From: JBGOUV01 sp041477815
Lineage (GTDB): Bacteria; Acidobacteriota; Terriglobia; Bryobacterales; JACQDG01
NCBI GenBank assembly: GCA_041477815.1
Contig: JBGOUV010000051.1
Span: 1 to 24,254 of the forward strand
DNA length: 24,254 bases
Direction: 5' to 3'
This document shows positions 7,923 through 14,989 of this stretch, one piece after another. The first letter of the stretch is position 1. Every line of letters starts with the position of its first letter. Below the pieces are notes generated by a model that was given only the letters and a program-made list of their open reading frames with translations, did no database searches and was not told the DNA's origin. The position numbers and the translations under genes are program-made.

Positions 7923-9008
7923 GTGGGGCGCCTCCTCTTCCTCCTCACCCTCCTGGCCCCCCTCGCCCTCCCCCAGCCCCAGCAGGAAGCCGAAGACCAG
8001 CGCCTCCAGGAGATCCTGCTCAAACGCCGCGGCGGCGAGCCCCTCACCGCCGAAGACCAGGCCTTCTTCCAGACCCTCACCGCCCGCCGCTCGGCCGAGT
8101 TCCAGAAAGCCAACCCGCCCCGCAACTCCACCGGCCTGGTCCCCCTCACCGAGCTGACCGGCCCCGCCACCTACCACGCCGAGCCGGGCGGTCTCTATCC
8201 CGGCGGACGCAACACCCCGCCGGACTCCCACCTCCGCGCCGGCCTCGATCTCGCCCGCCGCATCGTTCCGCTCGACCCCGCCGGCCGCCCCTCCCCGGGC
8301 GGCAAGATCGTCCTCCTCTCCATCGGCATGTCCAATACCACCCAGGAATTCCAGGTCTTCCAGAAGCTTGCCGCCGCCGGCTCCGGCCTCCACCCCCGCC
8401 TGGTCCTCGTGGACGGCGCTCAGGGCGGACAGGCCGCCGACACCACCGCCGATCCCCACGCCGCCTTCTGGAGCGTTGCCGCCGGCCGCTTGACCGCCGC
8501 CGCCGTCACCGACCGCCAGGTCCAGGCGGTCTGGCTCAAGCAGGCCATCATCATGCCCCAGCGCCCCTTCCCCGCCGAAGCCAAGCGCCTCCAGGGGTAC
8601 CTCGTCGATACCCTCCACAACCTCGCCGCCCGCTATCCCAACCTCCGGATCGCCTACCTCTCCAGCCGCATCTACGCCGGCTACGCTACCACCCCCCTCA
8701 ACCCCGAGCCCCACTCCTATGAGAGCGCCTTCGCCGTCCGCGGGGTCATCGCCTCCCAGATCGCCGGCGACGCCGAACTCAACTATGATCCCGCCCGGGG
8801 TCCCGTCCGCTCCCCCTGGCTGGCCTGGGGACCCTACCTCTGGGCCGACGGCGCCCAGCGCCGCTCCGACGGCCTCGCCTACCTCCCCGCAGACCTCGGT
8901 CCCGACGGCACCCATCCCTCCTCGTCCGGCCGCGAAAAGGTGGCCCAGCTCCTCCTCGACTTCCTGAAAAAGGACCCCACCTCCCGCCCCTGGTTCCTCC
9001 AGCCCTAG
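7923..9008 (+). CDS. Exported SGNH/GDSL-like hydrolase
   Basis: A 361-residue protein starting with GTG; a TAA in frame just upstream (7917-7919) excludes an earlier start. Residues 1-17 (MGRLLFLLTLLAPLALP) form a signal peptide. The body opens with IVLLSIGMSNTTQEF, where S137 is in the position of the block-I nucleophile. It continues with VDGAQGGQ (163-170) and ends with LGPDGTHPSSSGREKVA, where D328 and H331 fit the D-x-x-H of SGNH hydrolases. The family normally hydrolyses esters of sugars or lipids; the GMSN block is unusual compared with GDSL, so the assignment is by pattern. It lies 32 bases after the propeller-PHP gene on the same strand and may be co-transcribed. No strong Shine-Dalgarno is visible. 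A deacetylase role on a polysaccharide would suit the neighbours but is speculation. Confidence 0.75.
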   Translation: MGRLLFLLTLLAPLALPQPQQEAEDQRLQEILLKRRGGEPLTAEDQAFFQTLTARRSAEFQKANPPRNSTGLVPLTELTGPATYHAEPGGLYPGGRNTPPDSHLRAGLDLARRIVPLDPAGRPSPGGKIVLLSIGMSNTTQEFQVFQKLAAAGSGLHPRLVLVDGAQGGQAADTTADPHAAFWSVAAGRLTAAAVTDRQVQAVWLKQAIIMPQRPFPAEAKRLQGYLVDTLHNLAARYPNLRIAYLSSRIYAGYATTPLNPEPHSYESAFAVRGVIASQIAGDAELNYDPARGPVRSPWLAWGPYLWADGAQRRSDGLAYLPADLGPDGTHPSSSGREKVAQLLLDFLKKDPTSRPWFLQP

Positions 9009-9086
9009 ATCGCCCCGTGGTCCCTAGCTGCAGGACTTCCGCCGGACCGTCCCAACCGGGTTCCTGCCGCCAGAGCCATGGCTACT

Positions 9087-10544
9087 CTATCTTATAACGT
9101 CCTCGACCCTCTGGATCTGAGCGTCCCACGGCTCGCGATTGCCAGGCAGATAGGTGCGCGGCTGGTAGGAGCGCCGCACCAACTCCCGCGCCTCGCCCGG
9201 CGTCCGCAGATGTCCCAGCGCCATCGCCTGCAAGAGAACGTTGCCAATCGCCGTGGCCTCTTCCGGACCCGCCACCACCGGTAGCCCGGTCGCATCGGCC
9301 GTGAACTGGCACAACACCGCATTCTTCGACCCTCCCCCGACAATGTGCAGAACCCGAAACCGCCGCCCGCGGATCCGCTCCAGCATCTCCAGTACCGCCC
9401 GATACTTCAGCGCCAGGCCCTCGAAAATCGTCCGTGTGATGGCCCCGGGGTGCTCCGGCGCCGCCTGTCCCGTCCGCCGGCAGTACTCGGCGATCTTCCC
9501 GGGCATATCCCCCGGACTCAGGAACGAAGGATCATCCGGATCGATCACGGCCGTGAACGCCGGCGCCGCCAGAGCCGCCCCGCACAACTCCGCGTAGCCG
9601 AGACTGCTGCCCTGCCGCGCCCACTCCCGCCGGCACTCTTCAAGCAGCCACATGCCGCTGATGTTCTTGAGCAGCCGGATGGTCCCCCATACCCCGCCTT
9701 CGTTGGTGAAGTTCAGTTTCAGCGTCTGGTCATTGATGATGGGTTCCGCGACCTCGGCCCCCAGCAGCGACCAGGTCCCCGAACTGAGAAAGGCCCAGTC
9801 GTCGCCCTCCGCCGGTACCGCCGCTACCGCCGATCCCGTATCGTGACTCGCCGGCGCCACCACCGGCACAGCCTTCACCCCCGCCTCGCCCGCCACTGAA
9901 TCCAGCAGCGGACCGAGCGCCGTCCCCGGCGGCACGATCTGGGGCAGTATCCGCTCGGGCAAACCCAAGCTCTCCAGCATCTCCCGCGCCCAGCCTCCTC
10001 GTCGCGGATCGTAGAACTGCGTGGTCGTGGCGATCGTATACTCTGCCGCCACCCGCCCGGTAAGCCAGTAGTGCAGCAGGTCCGGCGTCATCAGCAGGGT
10101 TCGGGCCGAGTCCAGCACGTGAGGCCGCTCCAGGCGAAGAGCATATAACTGATAGAGTGTATTGAGCTGCATGAACTGGATCCCGGTGCTCGCAAACACC
10201 TCCGCCCGCGGCACGACGGTGAACAGCTTCTCCATCACCCCATTGGTACGGGCGTCGCGGTAGTGAAAAGGATTCTCCAGCAGAGCCCCGTCGGGTCCCA
10301 GCAACCCGAAATCGACGCCCCAGGTATCCACCCCGATCGACGCCAGCTCCCCGCCGGCCGCGGCCAGTCCCTTCTTCATCTCCTCGAACAGTCGCAGCAC
10401 GTCCCAGTGCAGGCTACCGAACACGCGCACCGGCCGGTTGGGAAACCGATGCGCCTCCTCGAGGGTGAGCCGGTCTCCATCGAATCGCCCCACCATGGCG
10501 CGCCCGCTTTCCGCGCCCAGGTCGAATGCGAGGAAGCTAGGCAT
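9087..10544 (-). CDS. rhaB: Rhamnulokinase
   Basis: A 485-residue FGGY-family sugar kinase. It has the phosphate-1 motif DLGAESGR (8-15), the rhamnulokinase-typical GVDTWGVDFGLL (71-82), HYRDART (94-100), the catalytic Asp in SHDTGSA (D235), SSGTWSLLGAE (254-264), the block NEGGVWGTIRLLKNISGMW and the adenosine loop HIVGGGSKNAVL near the C-terminus. It phosphorylates L-rhamnulose to rhamnulose-1-phosphate in the cytoplasm. Length and motifs are full. It overlaps the 3' end of the upstream dehydratase gene by 8 bases, so the two are one transcription unit. The partners of the classical pathway (isomerase, aldolase, RhaT/RhaS) are absent from the window. A related ketose substrate cannot be excluded. 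It converges with the SGNH gene across 78 bases in which no terminator was seen. Confidence 0.93.
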   Translation of the reverse strand: MPSFLAFDLGAESGRAMVGRFDGDRLTLEEAHRFPNRPVRVFGSLHWDVLRLFEEMKKGLAAAGGELASIGVDTWGVDFGLLGPDGALLENPFHYRDARTNGVMEKLFTVVPRAEVFASTGIQFMQLNTLYQLYALRLERPHVLDSARTLLMTPDLLHYWLTGRVAAEYTIATTTQFYDPRRGGWAREMLESLGLPERILPQIVPPGTALGPLLDSVAGEAGVKAVPVVAPASHDTGSAVAAVPAEGDDWAFLSSGTWSLLGAEVAEPIINDQTLKLNFTNEGGVWGTIRLLKNISGMWLLEECRREWARQGSSLGYAELCGAALAAPAFTAVIDPDDPSFLSPGDMPGKIAEYCRRTGQAAPEHPGAITRTIFEGLALKYRAVLEMLERIRGRRFRVLHIVGGGSKNAVLCQFTADATGLPVVAGPEEATAIGNVLLQAMALGHLRTPGEARELVRRSYQPRTYLPGNREPWDAQIQRVEDVIR

Positions 10545-11757
10545 GCGCCTTGACCATCCTCTCGTTGAGCTCGACGCCGAAACCGGGTCCCTCGGGAACC
10601 CGGATTCTCCCGCCCAGGAACGCCTCCGGCGGCGTAAGCAGCTCCGGCCGCCACACCGCCTCGCCCCAAGCGTGCTCCAGGATCAGGAAGTTGGGGAGGC
10701 CCGCGCACAACTGGACGCTCGCCGCTGTCGCCACCGGACCGCTGGGGTTGTGCGGCGACACCCGCACGCCGTCCACCTCCGCCACCACCGCGATCTTGCG
10801 CGCCTCCAGGATCCCGCCGCAATGCTTGACGTCGGGCATGATGATATCCAGCGCCCGGTTCCGGCACAGCGGCACGAAGCCCTCTACCCCGAACAGCACC
10901 TCGCCCCCGGCCATCGTCTGTTTGATCGCCGAGCGAATCTCGGCCGTCTCGGCCAGCCGTACCGGATTCACCGGCTCCTCATAAAAGAAGAGGTTCACCG
11001 GCTCCAGGCGCTGGGCCACCTCCACCGCCAGGGGCACGCTGAAGTGGCTGTGGACGTCGATCATCAGCTTCGCCTCGGGTCCGATCGCCTTTCGAATGGC
11101 CTCCACGCGCGCGATACCCAGTTCCTTGGACTTGTCCAACTCCGCCTGCGGCCGGGTCAACGGCGGGAAGTCGTCGAACACCGCCGCCTTGATCGCCCGG
11201 AATCCCTCGCTTACCGCCTTGCCGGCGTTGGCGCCGAAGGCCTCGGGCGAGCGGTCGTCGTTGGTGGCCCGGTTGATGTTGGCGTAGACGTCCAACTCCC
11301 GGCGCAGCTTGCCCCCCAGTAGGGCATAGACGGGCGCTCCCAACGCCCGCCCCGCCAGGTCCCACTGGGCCTGCTCCAGCGCGCAGAACGCCGTCACCGT
11401 CAGCCTTCCCCCCGCCTTGGCCTTCTCTCTCCCCCGGGTCCGGTATTGCTCGATCTCGAACGGCGACTGGCCCCGCACCAGCTCGAAGAACTCCCCCAGC
11501 GCCTTCTGCATCGCCGCGTTGCGGTCTCCCGAGGCCTGCGTAAACCCGCCCCCCTGCGACGCCTCGCCGAGCCCCGTCACCCCCTTGTCGGTTTTCAGCC
11601 GGACGAAGATCCAGTCCCCGCGCCGGTTCACCTTCACCACCAGGATTTCCATCCCGGAAATTTTCAACTGCGGAGCGCTCTCCGCCGCCGCCGCGAGCAG
11701 CGGGAGGCCACCGCCGGCCGCCAGCAGAGCCCGGCGGTTCATCTTCGTTTCGCGCAT
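10537..11757 (-). CDS. Enolase-superfamily (mandelate racemase/MLE-like) sugar-acid dehydratase with Tat-like leader
   Basis: About 400 residues with the capping domain (30-150) and barrel of the mandelate racemase group. Likely metal ligands are D234 (LMIDVHSH), E260 (FFYEEPV) and E286 (MAGGE). H236 in D-x-H and H336 in SPHNPSGP fit the acid/base histidines of galactonate- or mannonate-type dehydratases. K190 lies in AIKAAVF. Members dehydrate aldonic acids to 2-keto-3-deoxy acids; which acid is not readable. The N-terminus is MRETKMNRRALLAAGG...LLAAAAESAP, a twin-arginine-type leader with weak hydrophobic core, so export is possible though unusual for this family. Met6 (11742) is an equally good start. 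It overlaps rhaB, suggesting linked deoxysugar or aldonate use. The 5' end is 14 bases from the divergent propeller-PHP gene. Confidence 0.85.
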   Translation of the reverse strand: MRETKMNRRALLAAGGGLPLLAAAAESAPQLKISGMEILVVKVNRRGDWIFVRLKTDKGVTGLGEASQGGGFTQASGDRNAAMQKALGEFFELVRGQSPFEIEQYRTRGREKAKAGGRLTVTAFCALEQAQWDLAGRALGAPVYALLGGKLRRELDVYANINRATNDDRSPEAFGANAGKAVSEGFRAIKAAVFDDFPPLTRPQAELDKSKELGIARVEAIRKAIGPEAKLMIDVHSHFSVPLAVEVAQRLEPVNLFFYEEPVNPVRLAETAEIRSAIKQTMAGGEVLFGVEGFVPLCRNRALDIIMPDVKHCGGILEARKIAVVAEVDGVRVSPHNPSGPVATAASVQLCAGLPNFLILEHAWGEAVWRPELLTPPEAFLGGRIRVPEGPGFGVELNERMVKAHA

Positions 11758-11771
11758 AGCGGTACTGTATC
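11758..11771. promoter_or_regulatory. Compact divergent promoter region, similar to that at 5336-5349
   Basis: Fourteen bases separate two divergent starts, exactly as upstream of paralog 1. The sequence GGTACTGTATC resembles the TACTATAT of the first region (shared pattern TACTRTAT). A -10-like element is therefore plausible in both directions; no -35 box is evident. If transcription begins here, the plus gene probably uses ATG 11784, which has GGAG at 11774-11777, six bases upstream. Confidence 0.38.
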
Positions 11772-14570
11772 ATGGAGCTATCCATGCCAACTTTGGTCGC
11801 CGTGCTGCTCGTCGCGCTCCTCGCCGCCTGCTCCGGCCCTCCTCCGCCCCCGGCGCCCCCCAGCCAGGCGTTTCTCATCACCCTGGGCGCCACCGACGCG
11901 GAGCCCGCCCGCTGGGACGGTTCCCTCGACGTCTCCGGCGCCAAACTGGTCACACTGGCCGGCCGGCGATTCTACCAGGACGACCAGATCAACCCCGACG
12001 GTAAGTCCTGGAAGGCGTCCACGCGCCGCCGCGCCGTGATTGAGCCCCAGTACTGGTGGCTAGGCGCCAAGCACGAGGTACCGGCCAACCCCCAGGCCTT
12101 CGCCCCGCCGGGCCCTATGGTGGCCAACGGTATTATTCTGACCCTCGACTCCGCCTCCCGCGCCGAGATCCGCGTCACTACCTCGCAGGGTAACTTCTCC
12201 TTCGCCACCAGCGACGTTCCCTTCGCCCGCCCGGCGCCGTTTCTCAATGGCCGCGTGATAGTCGAGCGCGCCGTCTCTCCCTGGTACTTCCAGCATGGCA
12301 GCTTCGAAGACGACCAGCCGTCGGTCGCCTTCGCCGCCGACGGCCGGCCCTGGGTTGCCTGGATCAGCTACGCCCGCAACCAGGACCGCGTCTTCGTCGC
12401 CTCGGTCGGCGGCCGCCCCACCGCCATCGGCAAGCCCGGCGTCTACTTCCGCACCGCCCTCGCCCGCCACGGCGAAAGCGACTTCTGGGCCATCACTTCC
12501 GCCCGCGACGGCGACAATTGGCAACTCGCCGGCAGCCGGCTCGTCGGCAAGGATTGGTCGGATTGGCAGCCCCTCACCGCCTCGCCCGGTCCCAAGATGT
12601 TCCACCGCACGGTCCTCGATTCGACGGGCCGCCTGTGGCTGGTCTGGCAGGCCTGGACTCGCGGCAAGTCCGAAATCCAGGCCCGCTTCTACGACGGCCG
12701 CTCCTGGGGCGAAACCTTCACCGTCAGCGCCAACGCCGCCAACGCCTGGGAACCGGCCCTCGCCGCCGCCCCTGACGGCCGCGTCTGGTTCGCCTGGGAC
12801 GCCTACGACAACGGCAGTTATAATATCTACGCGCGCGTCTTTGACGGCAAACAGTTCGGACCCCCGCAGGCCGTCACCTCCTCCCCTCGCTTCCACGCCC
12901 ACGCCACGGTCGCCGCCGACGCCCAGGGCCGTCCCTGGATCGCCTGGGAAGAAGCCGGACCCAACTGGGGTAAGGACACCGGTTTCCTCATCCGCGAGAA
13001 CGCCGGCGAAGCCCTCTACGAGCGCCGCGCCATCAAAATCGCCGTCCTCGACCAGGGCCGCTGGATGACGCCCGGCTTCCCCGCCGCCGAGTTCGACGAG
13101 CAGCCCCAGCTCGTCCGCGACCAGGCTGGACGCATGTGGTGCTTCTTCCGCCGCCGCACTATCCAAATGGACGAGGTCTGGAGCCAGGCCCTCCAGCGCA
13201 ACCGCCTCCAGCAGTATAGTCACTGGGAATACTTTGCCACCGCCTTCGACGGCCGCCAATGGTCCCACCCCATCCCGCTGCCGCACTCCTCCGGCCGCAA
13301 CGACTTCCGCCTCGCCGCCGCCGCCGCCCCCGACGGCCGCCTGCTGGCCGCCTGGTCGACCGACGGCCGCAATTGGTCCAAGCCCTATCCGCCGGTGAAG
13401 AACGGCATCGTCGCCGGCTGGCTCGATCTCGCCGGTCCCGCGCAGCCGCCCACCCTCCAGCCCTACGCCGAGCCCCCCGCCACCGCCGCGCCCGTACATC
13501 CGCGCGAGAGCCCCCAGATCGCCGCCCTCCAGCAGACCCGCCTCACCGCCGGCGGCCGCACCTACCGCATCGTCCGCGGCGATATGCACCGCCACACCGA
13601 CCTCAGCTTCGACGGCGACCTGGACGGCTCGGTCTGGGACTTCTACCGCTACACCATCGACGCCGCCGGCTTCGACTACTCCGCCCTCACCGACCACAAT
13701 TCCGGTGAGGATAACGAATACCTGTGGTGGACCATCCAAAAGAGCAACGACCTGTTCTACGTCCCCGGCCGCTTCACCCCGATCTACGCCTACGAGCGCA
13801 GCCTGCGCTTCCCCAACGGCCACCGCAACATTCTGTTCGCCAAGCGCGGCGTCCGCACCCTCCCGCGCACGAAGGACGAAGAGGCCGGCAAGGAAGGCGC
13901 TGCTAACCTCTATCAGTACCTGCGCCGGTACAACGGCTTGGCCATGTCCCACACCTCGGGCACCGTGATGGGCACCGACTGGCGAGACAACGACCCCGAC
14001 CTGGAACCCCTGGTCGAGATCTACCAGGGCGATCGCATGTCCTACGAGCACGAAGGCGCCCCCCGCGCTCCCCGCGCCGCCGATAAGACCACCCAACCCG
14101 GCGGCTACGCTCCCGAAGGCTTCATCTGGTACGCCTGGGCCAAGGGCTACAAGTTAGGCGTCCAGGCCTCCAGCGACCACGCCTCCACCCACGTTTCCTA
14201 CGCTTGCCTATTGGTGGAATCCACCACCCGCGACGGTCTCCTCGACGCCATCCAGCGTCGCCACGCCTACGCCGCCACCGACAACATCGTCCTCGACTTC
14301 CGCGTCGACGACCACCTCATGGGCGAGGCCTTCACCACCAGGACCCGCCCCAAGATCACCTGCCGCGCCACCGGCACTGCGCCCATTAATAAGATCGACC
14401 TGATCCGCAGCAACCAGTACATCTACTCCCAGGCCCCCCACCGCCAAACCGCCGAATTCACCTACGAAGACAAGGACGCCAAACCCGGCGAAAGCTACTA
14501 CTATGTAAGGATTCAGCAGGCCGACGGCCAGATGGCCTGGAGTTCCCCCGTATGGGTCAAATTGGAATAA
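11772..14570 (+). CDS. Propeller plus PHP/DUF3604-like metallohydrolase lipoprotein, paralog 2
   Basis: A 932-residue protein built like paralog 1. The N-terminus MPTLVAVLLVALLAACSG has a clear lipobox (LAAC), so it should be a lipoprotein. The start may be ATG 11784 (Met5), which has a better-spaced GGAG, rather than 11772. After a Pro-rich stretch and an extra ~150-residue domain absent from paralog 1, there are D-x-x-G-x-x-W repeats (for example DGRPWVAW, TGRLWLVW, DGRVWFAW, QGRPWIAW). The catalytic-type domain begins RIVRGDMHRHTDLSFDG with H606 and H608, then TDH (640-642), GHRNILF, SHTSGTVMGTDWRDNDPDLE and SSDHASTH, closely matching paralog 1. It ends with a beta domain containing YYYVRIQQADGQMAWSSPVW. 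Function is unknown; it is inferred to be a surface-anchored hydrolase. Confidence 0.85.
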   Translation: MELSMPTLVAVLLVALLAACSGPPPPPAPPSQAFLITLGATDAEPARWDGSLDVSGAKLVTLAGRRFYQDDQINPDGKSWKASTRRRAVIEPQYWWLGAKHEVPANPQAFAPPGPMVANGIILTLDSASRAEIRVTTSQGNFSFATSDVPFARPAPFLNGRVIVERAVSPWYFQHGSFEDDQPSVAFAADGRPWVAWISYARNQDRVFVASVGGRPTAIGKPGVYFRTALARHGESDFWAITSARDGDNWQLAGSRLVGKDWSDWQPLTASPGPKMFHRTVLDSTGRLWLVWQAWTRGKSEIQARFYDGRSWGETFTVSANAANAWEPALAAAPDGRVWFAWDAYDNGSYNIYARVFDGKQFGPPQAVTSSPRFHAHATVAADAQGRPWIAWEEAGPNWGKDTGFLIRENAGEALYERRAIKIAVLDQGRWMTPGFPAAEFDEQPQLVRDQAGRMWCFFRRRTIQMDEVWSQALQRNRLQQYSHWEYFATAFDGRQWSHPIPLPHSSGRNDFRLAAAAAPDGRLLAAWSTDGRNWSKPYPPVKNGIVAGWLDLAGPAQPPTLQPYAEPPATAAPVHPRESPQIAALQQTRLTAGGRTYRIVRGDMHRHTDLSFDGDLDGSVWDFYRYTIDAAGFDYSALTDHNSGEDNEYLWWTIQKSNDLFYVPGRFTPIYAYERSLRFPNGHRNILFAKRGVRTLPRTKDEEAGKEGAANLYQYLRRYNGLAMSHTSGTVMGTDWRDNDPDLEPLVEIYQGDRMSYEHEGAPRAPRAADKTTQPGGYAPEGFIWYAWAKGYKLGVQASSDHASTHVSYACLLVESTTRDGLLDAIQRRHAYAATDNIVLDFRVDDHLMGEAFTTRTRPKITCRATGTAPINKIDLIRSNQYIYSQAPHRQTAEFTYEDKDAKPGESYYYVRIQQADGQMAWSSPVWVKLE

Positions 14571-14603
14571 TTCGGCCAGTCAGCCTCGTAGGTATGATTA
14601 TCG

Positions 14604-14609
14604 TATACT
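14604..14609 (+). promoter_or_regulatory. TATACT -10-like box before the PIN remnant
   Basis: A consensus-like TATACT lies 18 bases before the GTG that opens the PIN-domain fragment. No matching -35 was found. The same hexamer appears before the TonB receptor (reverse strand) and the coiled-coil gene, so it may be this genome's favoured -10. Confidence 0.4.
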
Positions 14610-14626
14610 GGGTGTGGGGCGTTTTC

Positions 14627-14843
14627 GTGGTGGATGCCTCCTCGCTGGTCACGCTGGCCCGCTGCGGTGCGATGGAACTGCTGGAGTATGGCCGAACCCG
14701 GTGGTGACTGTGCAGGAGGTGTACCGGGAGACAGTGGAAGTTGGCTCGCGCCAAGGCTATCCCGATGCCGCTCGCCATTCGAGAGGTGTTCGCGCGGTCC
14801 TACGCGGTGCCCTGCTGCACACGGCGGAGCTGGAGGCCGGCAA
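14627..14843 (+). pseudogene. Degraded PIN-domain (VapC-like) ribonuclease remnant
   Basis: Reading from GTG 14627 gives VVDASSLVTLARCGAMELL, a typical PIN N-terminus with the first catalytic aspartate (D in VVDAS), but a TGA follows at 14705-14707. The next frame continues with VVTVQEVYRETVEVGSRQGY (from 14701) and PDA, as expected for PIN domains including the acidic residue in QEV. A third stretch, AIREVFARSYAVP, is in yet another frame (from 14774), and HTAELEAGKA returns to the second frame (from 14818). At least two frame breaks in ~220 bases argue for a dead gene rather than one sequencing error. No antitoxin gene was recognised beside it. The 14571-14989 interval contains otherwise only the repeat blocks. 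Confidence 0.6.
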
Positions 14844-14860
14844 AGCACAGACCATGTCTA

Positions 14861-14900
14861 ATCCTCCACAGGAAGAGAGAGCTGAAGCGCAGTCTTGAAA
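14861..14900. repeat. Left copy of a 40-base direct repeat flanking the TonB receptor gene
   Basis: This stretch (core GGAAGAGAGAGCTG, ending CGCAGTCTTGAAA) matches 18306-18345 at 36 of 40 positions in the same orientation. A second 14-base match, TGAGGCAGTGATGC, follows at 14969-14982 and recurs at 18458-18471, where it holds the ribosome site and start codon of the GNAT gene. On the left the ATG is followed after three codons by TAG, so it is a non-functional copy. Confidence 0.75.
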
Positions 14901-14989
14901 GGGGGGAGGGGTAGCATAGCACGCTGTAATTCTGGGGGCCCCGGACGAGCTGCGCAAGCGGCGATTTGTGAGGCAGTGATGCAGTCGGC

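Noticed and set aside
7896..8915. Minus-strand open frame opposite the SGNH gene
   Set aside because: Repetitive Gly/Glu/Val composition and no domain; shadow of the plus-strand gene with its signal peptide and catalytic motifs.
12060..14096. Long minus-strand open frame opposite paralog 2
   Set aside because: Gly/Ala/Val-rich low-complexity translation without motifs; it is the antisense of a well-supported gene in GC-rich DNA.
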